A stretch of 64,000 bases of DNA from CBDAPE01 sp965198325 (GTDB taxonomy: Bacteria; Pseudomonadota; Alphaproteobacteria; UBA828; JAPUJA01): NCBI GenBank assembly GCA_965198325.1, contig CBDAPE010000016.1:62001-126000 (forward strand), in the 5' to 3' direction. Position 1 is the stretch's first letter. Each line of letters starts with the position of its first letter. The notes below the pieces were generated by a model. The model was given only the letters and a program-made list of their open reading frames with translations, made no database searches and had not been told where the DNA came from. Made by a program: the position numbers and the translations under genes. Below, piece by piece: positions 47,024 to 56,519 of this stretch.

Positions 47024-48021
47024 GCGGCGTCGAACTCATCGAGGTCGAGGCCGACGAGGCAGAGCTGCGACTCGATCGGTGGTTCAGGCGCCATTATCCG
47101 GGCTTGACCCACGGGCGGCTCGAAAAGCTCCTTCGCACGGGACAGATTCGCATCGACGGGCGGCGCGCGAAGGCCGGTCTTCGTCTCAAACCCGGTCAGC
47201 GGGTTCGCGTGCCGCCGGGCGAGGGCGAGGTTGGCCAAGCCAGAGGGCGTGCGGCTCGGCCTGTCGTCAGCGATGCGGGTGCTGACGAAATTCGAAGCTT
47301 GGTGCTTTACCGGAGCGAACGGCTGATCGCAATCAACAAACCGCCCGGACTCGCCGTGCAGGGCGGTAGCGGGATTTCGCGCCATCTCGACGCGATGCTT
47401 GATGGACTGCGGTTCGGCGCCGCTGAACGACCCCGGCTCGTCCACCGGCTGGACCGGGACACGAGTGGCGTCTTGCTGCTGGCGCGGGATGCGCGCGCTG
47501 CGGCGGAGCTCGGTGCGGCCTTTCGGAACCGCCGCATCCGAAAGTTATATTGGGCCCTCGTCGTCGGCGTGCCGAAGCCCAAGGACGGCGACATTGGGCT
47601 TGCATTAAAAAAGGCCGGGCCGGCGGGACGCGAGCGCATGAAAACCGACGATCGCGCGGGTAAGCCGGCGCTGACCCGCTATCGGACGGTCGAGACCCTG
47701 GGACGGCGCGCGGCCTGGCTGGTTCTGGAACCTCTCACAGGTCGGACCCATCAGCTTCGCGCCCACTGCGCGGCGATCGGCACGCCTATTGTGGGTGACG
47801 GAAAATACGGTGGTGGCGCGGCCCATCGCGCGGAGATCGATCCGACGGGCCGGCTGCACCTCCATGCCCGCGCGCTCGTTGTGCCGGGGGGACTCGTCGA
47901 AACGCCCACGGCATTGCGTCTCGAAGCCCCCTTGGCGCCGCACATGGCCGATACATGGGCCCGCCTCGGCCTCGACGTCGATCTTGGAAGCGATCTGCCG
48001 GAGGGCCACGGCCAGCCATGA
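47020..48021 (+). CDS. rluC: RluC-family 23S rRNA pseudouridine synthase
   Basis: A 333-residue enzyme with an N-terminal S4 RNA-binding domain (RLDRWFRRHYPGLTHGRLEKLLRTGQIRIDGRRAKAGLRL) and a RluA-type catalytic domain. The catalytic Asp lies in VHRLDRDTSGVLLLA, and VLEPLTGRTHQLRAHCAAIGTPIVGDGKYGG closes the site. RluC normally modifies positions 955, 2504 and 2580, but a paralogue (RluD-like) cannot be excluded. GTG start overlaps the crcB stop; its TGA overlaps the next ATG. Confidence 0.88.
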   Translation: MSGVELIEVEADEAELRLDRWFRRHYPGLTHGRLEKLLRTGQIRIDGRRAKAGLRLKPGQRVRVPPGEGEVGQARGRAARPVVSDAGADEIRSLVLYRSERLIAINKPPGLAVQGGSGISRHLDAMLDGLRFGAAERPRLVHRLDRDTSGVLLLARDARAAAELGAAFRNRRIRKLYWALVVGVPKPKDGDIGLALKKAGPAGRERMKTDDRAGKPALTRYRTVETLGRRAAWLVLEPLTGRTHQLRAHCAAIGTPIVGDGKYGGGAAHRAEIDPTGRLHLHARALVVPGGLVETPTALRLEAPLAPHMADTWARLGLDVDLGSDLPEGHGQP

Positions 48022-48713
48022 AGCGGTTCTATGATGCGGCATCCGTGCAACAGTCCGGCGCGGGTTACGCGGTGACGCTCGATGGCCGCCCGATAAAGAC
48101 GCCCGAACGCCGCGATCTGGTTGTTCCAAGCGCGGGGCTCGCCGACGCCATCGCGGCAGAATGGCAGGCGCAGGGCGAGGCCGTGGAGCCGGCGACCATG
48201 CGGCTCAGCCGAATTGCCTGTACGGCCCTCGACCGGATCGGAGGCGCGCGCACCGAGGTGATCGACCGGATCGCAACGTTTGGCGAAACCGATCTCGTGT
48301 GCTACCGCGCGAGCGAACCGGCCGGGCTCGTCGCCCGGGAAGCGGCAGCGTGGGACCCGTTGCTCGATTGGCTGGCTCGGCATTTTGACGTACGCCTCAC
48401 GGTCGTAACCGGCCTGACCCCCGCAACCCAACCGGACGAGGCGTTGGAACGACTTCGCAGGGCCATCGACGCGCTGAACGATATGCAGGTGAGCGGCCTC
48501 TCGGGCGCCGCGGTATCGACCGGCTCGCTCGTGATCGGGCTCGCGCTGTGTGCGGGGCGGCTCGATGGTGCGGCTGCGTTCGAAGCGTCTCAAATCGAAG
48601 AGAGTTATCAGATCGAGAGATGGGGCGCCGATCCCGAAACCACGGCGCGCCGCGCCGCGCTACGGGCCGAGATCGACGCGCTCGCCCAATTTCTCGGGCA
48701 TTGCAGGACGTGA
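48018..48713 (+). CDS. ATP12-family F1-ATPase assembly chaperone
   Basis: A 231-residue protein matching the ATP12 chaperone, which in mitochondria binds the F1 alpha subunit before assembly. The N-terminal MKRFYDAASVQQSGAGYAVTLDGRPIKTPERRDLVVPSAGLADAIAAEW-type block and the middle ETDLVCYRA motif are clear, with WDPLLDWL after it. It is restricted mainly to alphaproteobacteria and eukaryotes, supporting the taxonomic call. The ATG overlaps the rluC stop. Confidence 0.93.
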   Translation: MKRFYDAASVQQSGAGYAVTLDGRPIKTPERRDLVVPSAGLADAIAAEWQAQGEAVEPATMRLSRIACTALDRIGGARTEVIDRIATFGETDLVCYRASEPAGLVAREAAAWDPLLDWLARHFDVRLTVVTGLTPATQPDEALERLRRAIDALNDMQVSGLSGAAVSTGSLVIGLALCAGRLDGAAAFEASQIEESYQIERWGADPETTARRAALRAEIDALAQFLGHCRT

Positions 48714-48819
48714 CGAGGTGCACCGGTAAACGCACCGAGGTTGCCATCCGAAGCACTGCCTGAGTCGCTCGAAGATCTATTCCATGGCGCTCAGGACCTC
48801 ATCGAAGCTCCCGCTCCCT

Positions 48820-48847
48820 TTGCCGCTGGTCACGCTGCGGCTATGAT
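48820..48847 (+). promoter_or_regulatory. Candidate promoter of pccB
   Basis: TTGCCG (48820-48825), a 16-base spacer and TATGAT (48842-48847) lie 60 bases before pccB in the 193-bp gap after the ATP12 gene. Apart from this I see nothing in that gap. Confidence 0.45.
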
Positions 48848-48906
48848 GGTAAATCCAGTACCGCCCGGCATTCGCCGCCGGCCCCCGGGCATCCCGGAGC
48901 GAGACG

Positions 48907-50439
48907 ATGAAAGAAATTCTTCGACGACTCGAAGAAAAGCGGGCCGGAGCACGCGTCGGTGGCGGTCAGCGACGGGTCGACGCCCAGCACGCGAAAGGAA
49001 AACTGACGGCCCGCGAGCGTCTCGATCTGCTGCTCGACGAAGCGAGCTTCGAGGAATACGACATGTTCGTCGAGCACCGCTCGACGGATTTCGACATGGC
49101 CGATCAAACCATCCCGGGCGATGGGGTCGTCACCGGCCACGGTCGTATCAACGGTCGCCAGGTCTTCGTCTTTAGCCAGGATTTTACGGTGTTTGGGGGC
49201 AGCCTGAGCGAAGCCCACGCGGAAAAAATCTGCAAGGTGATGGATCAGGCCATGAAGGTCGGTGCACCCGTCATCGGCCTCAACGATTCCGGCGGTGCGC
49301 GCATTCAGGAGGGTGTCGCGTCCCTTGCCGGCTACGCCGAGGTGTTTCAGCGGAACGTGCTGGCATCAGGCGTCATCCCGCAGATTTCGCTCATCATGGG
49401 GCCGTGTGCCGGCGGCGCGGTCTATTCGCCCGCCATGACCGACATCATCTTCATGGTGAAGGATTCGTCCTATATGTTCGTCACGGGGCCCGACGTCGTG
49501 AAGACCGTGACCCATGAAACCGTCACCCATGAAGAACTCGGCGGTGCGATCACTCACACCACCAGGTCGGCCGTGGCGGACCGCGCCTTCGAAAACGATG
49601 TCGAGGCGCTGGCCGCCACCCGCGTGTTGTTCGATTTTCTGCCGGCCTCGAACCGGGAACCCCTGCCGGTCCGCCCGACCGACGATGTCGCGTCAAGACT
49701 CGAACCGGCGCTCGACAGTCTGGTGCCGGCCAATCCCAACAAACCCTATGACATCAAGGAATTGATCGAAAAGGTCGCCGACGAGAGCGATTTCTTTGAA
49801 CTGCAAGCGGGTATCGCCAAGAATATCGTGATCGGCTTTGTTCGCATCGAGGGTCGGCCCGTGGGCGTCGTCGCAAACCAGCCGTTGGCTCTGGCCGGCT
49901 GCCTCGACATCGAGTCGTCCCGCAAGGCGGCGCGGTTTGTGCGCTTCTGCGACTGTTTCAATATTCCCATTCTCACGTTCGTCGACGTCCCCGGATTTCT
50001 CCCCGGCACGGACCAGGAGCATGGCGGCATCATCAAGCACGGCGCCAAATTGCTCTACGCCTATGCGGAGGCGACCGTGCCGAAGGTCACGGTGATCACC
50101 CGCAAGGCCTACGGCGGCGCCTATGACGTGATGAGCTCTAAGCATCTGCGGGGCGACGTCAACTACGCCTGGCCCACCGCCGAAATCGCCGTAATGGGCC
50201 CGAAAGGCGCGGTCGAGATCATCTTTCGGGGCGATCTCGACAAGCCTGAAAAGATTGAGGAAAAGACCGAGGAATATCGCCGTCTTTTCGCAAATCCGTT
50301 CGTCGCCGGTTCCCGTGGGTTTATCGACGATGTCATCTTGCCGCGCGAAACGCGCCCGCGGGTCTGCCGGGCCCTGACCATGCTTCGCAAGAAGGCTCTC
50401 GACAACCCGTGGAAGAAGCACGGGAATATCCCACTTTGA
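48907..50439 (+). CDS. pccB: Propionyl-CoA carboxylase beta subunit
   Basis: The 510-residue carboxyltransferase that moves carboxyl from biotin to propionyl-CoA, giving methylmalonyl-CoA. The N-terminal half has DQTIPGDGVVTGHGRINGRQVFVFSQDFTVFGGSL and GLNDSGGARIQEGV. The C-terminal half has FVDVPGFLPGTDQEHGGIIKHGAKLLYAYAEATVPKVTVITRKAYGGAYDVM, with the two oxyanion glycine pairs. It ends KHGNIPL, typical of PccB. A methylcrotonyl- or acetyl-CoA specificity is less likely from these motifs. pccA follows after one small gene. Confidence 0.94.
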   Translation: MKEILRRLEEKRAGARVGGGQRRVDAQHAKGKLTARERLDLLLDEASFEEYDMFVEHRSTDFDMADQTIPGDGVVTGHGRINGRQVFVFSQDFTVFGGSLSEAHAEKICKVMDQAMKVGAPVIGLNDSGGARIQEGVASLAGYAEVFQRNVLASGVIPQISLIMGPCAGGAVYSPAMTDIIFMVKDSSYMFVTGPDVVKTVTHETVTHEELGGAITHTTRSAVADRAFENDVEALAATRVLFDFLPASNREPLPVRPTDDVASRLEPALDSLVPANPNKPYDIKELIEKVADESDFFELQAGIAKNIVIGFVRIEGRPVGVVANQPLALAGCLDIESSRKAARFVRFCDCFNIPILTFVDVPGFLPGTDQEHGGIIKHGAKLLYAYAEATVPKVTVITRKAYGGAYDVMSSKHLRGDVNYAWPTAEIAVMGPKGAVEIIFRGDLDKPEKIEEKTEEYRRLFANPFVAGSRGFIDDVILPRETRPRVCRALTMLRKKALDNPWKKHGNIPL

Positions 50440-50491
50440 CAAATCGTAGAATAGGCAAGCACGTTGGAAGACCTTACGGAAGGCTGGTCGG

Positions 50492-50929
50492 ATGGGTAGC
50501 GAAGACAATTTTCATAGCCTGCTGAAGGAGAGCCGCGATTCCGGCGAGATCGAAATCGGGACAAATATTTGGCGGATAAACGGACCGCGCTCGCCAGTTT
50601 ACAGTTCAGTTGAGAATGCGCTTCCATATCTGATTTTGACGGTCGTCGTAGTTGCCGCGTTTTTCCTTTTCGGCTGGATGATCGCAGTCATAGTTCTTCT
50701 TGTCGCGTTGATATTGTCGGTTTTCCTCATTCCTAGAATCGTGTCTCGCCGAGTGCGGCAAAGAGCTTTGAATTTTGCTCTCCGAAATGTGGATCATTGG
50801 ATGTCTCTTTGGGATGCTGGGGCGCTCTCTCTGAGGATGACGAACAACTCGGGCGCGCGTTGTCGTTCCCCCGATGGCGACTGGAAAGAGTTCCTTCGAG
50901 AAAATTTCCTTCGAAAATCCGGAGACTGA
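50492..50929 (+). CDS. Small membrane protein of unknown function between pccB and pccA
   Basis: I do not recognise this 145-residue protein. Residues 46-85 are strongly hydrophobic (LPYLILTVVVVAAFFLFGWM then IAVIVLLVALILSVFLI) and probably make two closely spaced membrane spans. The N-terminus is polar and the C-terminal 60 residues are basic with aromatic residues. Its GC content is lower than that of the two pcc genes around it. It sits in the pcc gap where many alphaproteobacteria carry small unrelated genes, so a link with carboxylation is unproven. Confidence 0.65.
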   Translation: MGSEDNFHSLLKESRDSGEIEIGTNIWRINGPRSPVYSSVENALPYLILTVVVVAAFFLFGWMIAVIVLLVALILSVFLIPRIVSRRVRQRALNFALRNVDHWMSLWDAGALSLRMTNNSGARCRSPDGDWKEFLRENFLRKSGD

Positions 50930-50935
50930 ATACAC

Positions 50936-52921
50936 GTGTTCTCGAAAATCCTGATCGCCAACCGCGGCGAAATCGTGTGCCGGGTGATTCGCACGGCGCG
51001 GGACATGGGCATTGCGACTGTGGCGGTCTATTCCGACGCCGACGCGAGGGCGCTGCATACGCGCATGGCCGATGAGGCTGTCCAAATCGGCCCCGCACCG
51101 TCCGCGGAGAGCTATCTGGTCGCCGACAGGATTGTCGAGGCCGCCCGACAGACCGGCGCCGAGGCCATCCATCCGGGATACGGGTTCCTTTCAGAAAACG
51201 CCGCCTTCGGTCGCCGCCTGGCTGCCGAGAGCCTCGTCTTTATCGGTCCACCGCCCCATGCCATTGCCGCGATGGGCGACAAGATCGAATCCAAGAAGCT
51301 GGCGGCGCAGGCCGGCGTGAGCACGATTCCCGGCCACGCGGAGGCGATCACCGATCCCGACGAAGCGGTCCGTATCGCCGCGGGCATTGGCTATCCGGTC
51401 ATGATCAAGGCATCCGCGGGCGGCGGCGGCAAGGGCATGCGCGTTGCCCGAGACGACGACGAGGTTCGCGAGGGCCTGCGCTCGGCCGCGAACGAGGCGC
51501 GATCTAGTTTTGGCGACGACCGGGTGTTTATCGAGAAATTCATCGAGCAGCCCCGCCATATCGAGATTCAGGTGCTAGCCGATTCCCAGGGCAACACGGT
51601 TTATCTCGGCGAGCGCGAATGTTCGATCCAGCGACGCCATCAAAAGGTCGTCGAGGAATGTCCGAGCCCGTTTCTGGATCCGACGACGCGGCGAGCCATG
51701 GGCGAACAGGCGGTTGCGCTCGCTAGGGCGGTCGGCTACGTCTCGGCGGGAACCGTCGAGTTCATCGTCGATCGTCAGCGCAAATTCTATTTCCTGGAGA
51801 TGAACACCCGGCTTCAGGTGGAGCACCCCGTGACTGAGCTTGTTACCGGCCTCGATCTGGTTGAGCAGATGATCCGCATCGCCCAGGGCGAGCCGTTGTC
51901 CTTTGACCAGGAGGCCGTTCGGCTCGACGGTCATGCCATCGAATGCCGGATCTATGCGGAAGATCCGGCGCGCGGCTTTCTCCCTTCGGTCGGCCGGCTT
52001 TCGACTTTCCGGCCGCCTGCCGCCGATCCCGGCCTACGGCTCGACACCGGCGTCGAGGAAGGCAGCGAGATCTCGATTTTTTACGATCCGATGATGGCCA
52101 AGCTATGTGCACGCGGCGCCGACCGCAAGGCGGCCGTCGCATCAATGCAACGCGCGTTGGACGGCTTCTGGATCAAGGGCCTCGACCACAATCTTCTGTT
52201 TCTCTCGGCGATCATGGCCAACGCGCGCTTTGCCGATGGTGAGACGACGACCGATTTCATCGCACGGGAATTAGGCGACACCTACAGCGGTCGCGAGCCC
52301 GAAGCGGACGAACGAGCCGCACTCGCCGCCGTCGCGGCGTTGGTTCACCTTCGGAGCCGGTTGCGCGACTGCGCCATCGCGGATGACCCGGCTGGCCGGG
52401 CTCCCGACTTGGAAGGCGACTGGATCGTTCGGCTCGGCTCCGATGACGTGGCAATTGGCGCCGTGACGACGGAGGGCGGTGTGGATGTCCGCCTTGAAAG
52501 TCGGACGATCGTCGTCGAAAGTCGCTGGTGCCCTGGCGATCCGGTCTTTACGGGTCGTGTGGATGGTCATCCGTTCAAAGCCCGGATCGAGCGGCACCTC
52601 GATGGTTTCGATCTGACTCACGCAGGAATTTTCTTGGCGGTCCGCGTGCGCCGGCCCCGGGCGCACGCGATTGCCGACCAGATGCCGGAAAAAATAGCGG
52701 CGGATACGTCGCGTCAGCTGTGCTCGCCGATGCAGGGTCTCGTCGTCTCCATCGACGTTGCGGAAGGAGATGACGTTAAGGCGGGACAGGCGCTCGCGGT
52801 AATCGATGCCATGAAAATGGAGAACCAGCTCCGGGCCGAACGGGATGGGCGAATCGCCAGGATTTGTACGGCCGTCGGCGACAGTCTGGCCGTCGATCAG
52901 ATCATTCTCGAATTTGAATAG
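50936..52921 (+). CDS. pccA: Propionyl-CoA carboxylase alpha subunit
   Basis: A 661-residue biotin carboxylase plus carrier. The carboxylase domain (1-450) has FSKILIANRGEIVCRVIRTA, the ATP-grasp loop KASAGGGGKGMRVA, and EMNTRLQVEHPVTELVTGLDLVE. A linking BT region (450-590) follows. The biotinyl domain has AMKMEN with the biotin-bearing Lys627. Start is GTG at 50936. It works with PccB to feed propionyl-CoA from odd-chain fatty acids and branched amino acids into the TCA cycle. Confidence 0.95.
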   Translation: MFSKILIANRGEIVCRVIRTARDMGIATVAVYSDADARALHTRMADEAVQIGPAPSAESYLVADRIVEAARQTGAEAIHPGYGFLSENAAFGRRLAAESLVFIGPPPHAIAAMGDKIESKKLAAQAGVSTIPGHAEAITDPDEAVRIAAGIGYPVMIKASAGGGGKGMRVARDDDEVREGLRSAANEARSSFGDDRVFIEKFIEQPRHIEIQVLADSQGNTVYLGERECSIQRRHQKVVEECPSPFLDPTTRRAMGEQAVALARAVGYVSAGTVEFIVDRQRKFYFLEMNTRLQVEHPVTELVTGLDLVEQMIRIAQGEPLSFDQEAVRLDGHAIECRIYAEDPARGFLPSVGRLSTFRPPAADPGLRLDTGVEEGSEISIFYDPMMAKLCARGADRKAAVASMQRALDGFWIKGLDHNLLFLSAIMANARFADGETTTDFIARELGDTYSGREPEADERAALAAVAALVHLRSRLRDCAIADDPAGRAPDLEGDWIVRLGSDDVAIGAVTTEGGVDVRLESRTIVVESRWCPGDPVFTGRVDGHPFKARIERHLDGFDLTHAGIFLAVRVRRPRAHAIADQMPEKIAADTSRQLCSPMQGLVVSIDVAEGDDVKAGQALAVIDAMKMENQLRAERDGRIARICTAVGDSLAVDQIILEFE

Positions 52922-52924
52922 GCC

Positions 52925-53208
52925 ATGCCTGAGCGCCGCGCCGCGAGGCTTCTTATTACGGGGCGGGTACAAGGCGTCTGGTTCCGCGCCTGGACGGCGG
53001 AACAGGCGAACGCGCTCGGGATTTCCGGCTGGGTGCGGAATCGTCGTGACGGCAGTGTCGAAGCGCTCGTTGCGGGGCCTGGTCCTGCCGTAGTCCGGAT
53101 GATCGAGGCCGCAGGCACGGCCCGACGCACGCCCGGGTCGACGCTGTCGATACCAGCGATGCCGAAGACCCAGGCGACATCGGGTTCGATGTTCTGCCGA
53201 GCGCCTGA
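52925..53208 (+). pseudogene. acyP: Acylphosphatase with a one-base deletion
   Basis: The start codes for a normal acylphosphatase (RLLITGRVQGVWFRAWTAEQANALGISGWVRNRRDGSVEALVAG). The frame then drifts after base 53110. Inserting one base there restores EACRHGPTHARVDAV and a C-terminus ending DIGFDVLPSA-stop at 53206-53208, for a total of 94 residues, the usual size. As written, translation continues in the wrong frame to 53356 and runs into lipB on the other strand. It could be a real mutation or a sequencing error. The Arg (of VWFRA) and Asn (WVRN) of the active site are present. Confidence 0.85.
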
Positions 53209-53212
53209 CCCG

Positions 53213-53848
53213 TTACGACGCTTCAAAAATCTGGTTGAAATGCCGCTTCAGTGCGCCATCGACGTCGGCCATCGTGGTCCGGACACCCAGATCGGCAAGC
53301 GAGGTCACGCCGTAGCCTGCAATGCCGCAGGGCACGATGCCCTTGTAGTGGGCTAGGTCGGGCGCAATGTTCAGCGAGACGCCGTGCAGGGTCACCCAGC
53401 GGCGGACCCGAAGCCCGAGCGCCGCGATTTTCGTTTCGGTTCCGTCGTCGCGCGCAACCCACACGCCAATCCGTCCCTCGCGCCTGATCCCGGCGATCCC
53501 GAATTCGGCCAGCACGGCGATCAGCCAGTCTTCCAGGCGGTTGACGAACGCCCGCAAGTCCCGGCCCCGGGTATCGAGATCGAGCATTACATAGGCGATG
53601 CGCTGCCCCGGCCCATGATAGGTGAACTGGCCTCCCCGTCCCGAGGGGTAAACCGGCAGAATATCGGGATCGAGGAGGTCCTCGGGGCGAGCGCTCGTCC
53701 CGGCGGTGTAAAGCGCCGGATGTTCGAGCAACCAGACCTGCTCGCCGGCGCTTCCCTTCCGGATCGCGACGGCACGCCGTTCCATGGCCTCGACGGCCTC
53801 GCCGTAGGGAACCGGCTGTCGGCTGGTGATCCACTCAACGCTCGTCAT
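53213..53848 (-). CDS. lipB: Octanoyltransferase LipB
   Basis: This 211-residue enzyme moves octanoyl from acyl carrier protein to lipoyl domains, starting lipoate synthesis. Motifs are RGGQFTYHGPGQRIAYVMLDL, ETKIAALGLRVRRWVTLHG with the catalytic Lys, and GIVPCGIAGYGVTSL with the catalytic Cys. The chosen ATG at 53848 gives MTSVEWITSRQPVPYGEAVE; a 25-codon longer frame was rejected. It is convergent with the acylphosphatase gene. Confidence 0.95.
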   Translation of the reverse strand: MTSVEWITSRQPVPYGEAVEAMERRAVAIRKGSAGEQVWLLEHPALYTAGTSARPEDLLDPDILPVYPSGRGGQFTYHGPGQRIAYVMLDLDTRGRDLRAFVNRLEDWLIAVLAEFGIAGIRREGRIGVWVARDDGTETKIAALGLRVRRWVTLHGVSLNIAPDLAHYKGIVPCGIAGYGVTSLADLGVRTTMADVDGALKRHFNQIFEAS

Positions 53849-53940
53849 GGGCGCAAACGCTAGCACACTCGCTTGCGGTAACGCGCAAGATTTGATAAGT
53901 CCATGCGGCCTGTGAACGGCCACAGTTTTGGCCTGGTTTT

Positions 53941-53949
53941 TGATATATT
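53941..53949 (+). promoter_or_regulatory. Extended -10 promoter of tRNA-Leu
   Basis: TGATATATT holds a TG dinucleotide one base before the -10 hexamer TATATT (53944-53949). It ends 11 bases before tRNA-Leu. No good -35 is visible. Confidence 0.45.
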
Positions 53950-53960
53950 CGAGCGATTAT

Positions 53961-54047
53961 GCGGTCGTGGCGGAATTGGTAGACGCGCAGCGTTGAGGGC
54001 GCTGTTCCCGCAAGGGAGTGGAAGTTCGAGTCTTCTCGACCGCACCA
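53961..54047 (+). tRNA. tRNA-Leu (GAG)
   Basis: An 87-base class II tRNA with acceptor GCGGTCG/CGACCGC, anticodon GAG at 53995-53997 in a CAGCG/CGCTG stem, a long variable arm, T-loop TTCGAGT, discriminator A and encoded CCA. A terminator follows. Confidence 0.96.
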
Positions 54048-54054
54048 TTTTTGC

Positions 54055-54096
54055 AAAGCCTGCATGCCGGTTGTCCGTGACCGAATTGCAGGCTTT
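54055..54096 (+). terminator. Terminator of tRNA-Leu
   Basis: AAAGCCTGCA and TGCAGGCTTT form a perfect 10-bp stem around a 22-base loop, ending in TTTCTT. It begins 8 bases after the tRNA CCA. Confidence 0.8.
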
Positions 54097-54205
54097 CTTA
54101 TGACGCCAAGGCGCCGGTTTGCGCCCGATGCGCCCGGTGAATTCGTAGCTATTCCGCGGTGCTCGGCTATACTGGCGCCGCATTCGGACCGATGGAGCAC
54201 CGGCC

Positions 54206-56515
54206 ATGGCCGAGGACGTTCGCGAAGACGCGCTGGAGTATCACCGCAAGCCGAAACCCGGCAAGCTGGGTATCCATGCGACGAAACCGCTCGAAAATCA
54301 GCGGGATTTGGCGCTGGCCTATACGCCGGGAGTCGCGGCCGCGTGCGAAGAGATCGTCCGGGACCCGGCCGAGGCCTTTACCGTCACCGCACGAGCCAAC
54401 CTTGTCGCCGTCATAACGAACGGGAGCGCGGTTCTCGGTCTCGGGTCGATCGGTGCCCTGGCATCCAAGCCCGTCATGGAAGGCAAGGCGGTCCTCTTCA
54501 AAAAATTCGCCGGACTCGATGTCTTCGACATCGAAATCGACGAGTCGGACCCGGACAAACTGGTCGAGATCATTGCGAGCCTCGAGCCGACGGTCGGCGC
54601 GATTAATCTCGAGGATATCAAGGCGCCGGAATGCTTCGTGATCGAGCAGAAGCTGCGTGCCCGGATGAACATTCCCGTCTTCCACGACGATCAGCACGGC
54701 ACCTCGATCTGTGTTGCGGCAGCCGTAATGAACGGCCTGCGGGTCTTGGGTAAGGACATTGCGAAGGTGCGGCTTGCTGCATCCGGCGCGGGGGCCTCGG
54801 CGGTCGCCTGTCTGGAGCTCCTGATTCAACTTGGTGTATCACCTGAGAATATTCTCGTAACTGATCGTTCTGGCGTGATTTTTAAGGGCCGTGGAGATCT
54901 TTCGGCGCAAAAGGAACAGTTCGCCCGGGAAACCAATTGTCGGACCCTTGCGGACGCCCTTGAAGGTGCGGATATCTTTCTTGGATTGTCCGGACCCGGC
55001 ACCGCAACGGCGGACATGGTGGCCGCGATGGCGCCGAAGCCGTTGATCCTGGCGCTTGCCAATCCGACGCCTGAGATTCTTCCAGAAGAGGTGTTGAGCG
55101 TTCGCTCGGATGCGGTAATCGCGACGGGGCGTTCCGATTACCCCAATCAGGTCAATAACGTCCTATGTTTTCCGTTTATTTTTCGCGGCGCACTGGACGT
55201 CGGCGCGACCGAGATCAACACCGCCATGGAGCTTGCCTGCGTGCGGGCCATCGCCGACCTCGCCATGGCGGAGACCTCCGAGATCGTTGCGGCCGCCTAC
55301 CGGGGCCAGACATTGAATTTTGGGCCCGACTATATTCTACCCAAACCGTTCGATCCGCGGCTGATCAGCGCCGTCGCGAGCGCCGTCGCCGAGGCGGCGA
55401 TGGAAAGCGGCGTCGCGACTCGGCCGATCACCGACCTCGAGGCCTATCGGCAAGATCTCGAGCAATTCACCTATCGCACCGGCTATCTGATGCGTGATGT
55501 CTTCGATCACGCACAGGCCGATCCCAAGCGGTTGGTTTACGCTGAGGGCGAGGAGGAACGGGTGCTTCGCGCCGTACAAATCGTCGCCGACGAGCGGTTG
55601 GCCCATCCCGTCCTCATCGGTCGTCCATCGCTGATTGTCGAGCGGATCGCTCAATTCGGACTCCGCCTCGAGCCGGGGCGCGACGTCGAGATCCTCGATC
55701 CGGAGAATAATCCGAATTACGAGGCCCATTGCCGCGATTACCACCAACTGCGCGAGCGAGAGGGCGTCTCACCGGACCTGGCAGCCGAGTTGATGCGCAC
55801 CCGCTCGGCCGCGCTCGCGGCCATCATGGTTCGTCGCGGCGAGGCCGACGCCATGCTTGCGGGCCCGATCGGGCGGTATCAGGAGCACCGCCAGCATATT
55901 TTCGACGTGATCGACGTCAAGCAGTCGATCCACGCCGCCGCGGCCATGCAGGTCCTCGTTCTCGACAAGGGCGCCGTCTTCCTGGCCGATACTCATGTGA
56001 ATGACGATCCCGATGCAGAACACATCGCTCACATCGCCCAGCTTGCCGCCGAACAGGTGCGTGCGTTTGGTCTCGAGCCCCGCATCGCCATGTTGTCGAG
56101 CTCGAATTTCGGCTCCAACAACTTCCCGTCGTCCGTGAAAATGCGTAAAGCCGCGCAAATCCTGCGGGCGATTCTGCCCGATCTCGAAGTCGAGGGCGAA
56201 ATGCATGGCGACCTCGCTCTCGACGAGTCCCTCCGCCGTGCGGTGTTTCCCAATTCCCGTCTGTCGGGGCAGGCCAACCTGCTCATCATGCCCAATCTCG
56301 ATGCGGCCAATATCGCGTTCAGCCTGCTCAGGGTGCTTGCGATCGGACAATCCGTCGGGCCAATTCTTCTGGGGCTTGAATACCCGGCTCACGTCCTGAT
56401 CGATTCGGCGAGCGTACGGGGCGTCGTCAACATGACGGCGATTGCCGCGGCCGATGCGCAGGCGCGCGAGGGCACCGTCCAACTCGCGTTCCCACTAGTG
56501 GACGCCGGGGAATGA
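54206..56515 (+). CDS. maeB: NADP-dependent malic enzyme MaeB (with phosphotransacetylase-like domain)
   Basis: A 769-residue protein that oxidises malate to pyruvate. The malic enzyme domain (about 1-400) has LALAYTPGVAAACEEI, FKKFAGLDVFDIEID, and IPVFHDDQHGTSICVAAAVMNGLRVLGK, then an NAD(P)-binding fold. The C-terminal domain (about 435-765) resembles Pta but usually lacks that activity and acts in acetyl-CoA regulation. It begins a plus-strand block; mgtE follows after 4 bases. It would balance the TCA carbon coming from propionyl-CoA. Confidence 0.95.
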   Translation: MAEDVREDALEYHRKPKPGKLGIHATKPLENQRDLALAYTPGVAAACEEIVRDPAEAFTVTARANLVAVITNGSAVLGLGSIGALASKPVMEGKAVLFKKFAGLDVFDIEIDESDPDKLVEIIASLEPTVGAINLEDIKAPECFVIEQKLRARMNIPVFHDDQHGTSICVAAAVMNGLRVLGKDIAKVRLAASGAGASAVACLELLIQLGVSPENILVTDRSGVIFKGRGDLSAQKEQFARETNCRTLADALEGADIFLGLSGPGTATADMVAAMAPKPLILALANPTPEILPEEVLSVRSDAVIATGRSDYPNQVNNVLCFPFIFRGALDVGATEINTAMELACVRAIADLAMAETSEIVAAAYRGQTLNFGPDYILPKPFDPRLISAVASAVAEAAMESGVATRPITDLEAYRQDLEQFTYRTGYLMRDVFDHAQADPKRLVYAEGEEERVLRAVQIVADERLAHPVLIGRPSLIVERIAQFGLRLEPGRDVEILDPENNPNYEAHCRDYHQLREREGVSPDLAAELMRTRSAALAAIMVRRGEADAMLAGPIGRYQEHRQHIFDVIDVKQSIHAAAAMQVLVLDKGAVFLADTHVNDDPDAEHIAHIAQLAAEQVRAFGLEPRIAMLSSSNFGSNNFPSSVKMRKAAQILRAILPDLEVEGEMHGDLALDESLRRAVFPNSRLSGQANLLIMPNLDAANIAFSLLRVLAIGQSVGPILLGLEYPAHVLIDSASVRGVVNMTAIAAADAQAREGTVQLAFPLVDAGE

Positions 56516-56519
56516 GACC

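Noticed and set aside
54167..54829. 220-codon minus-strand ORF inside maeB
   Set aside because: Shadow of the malic enzyme coding strand.
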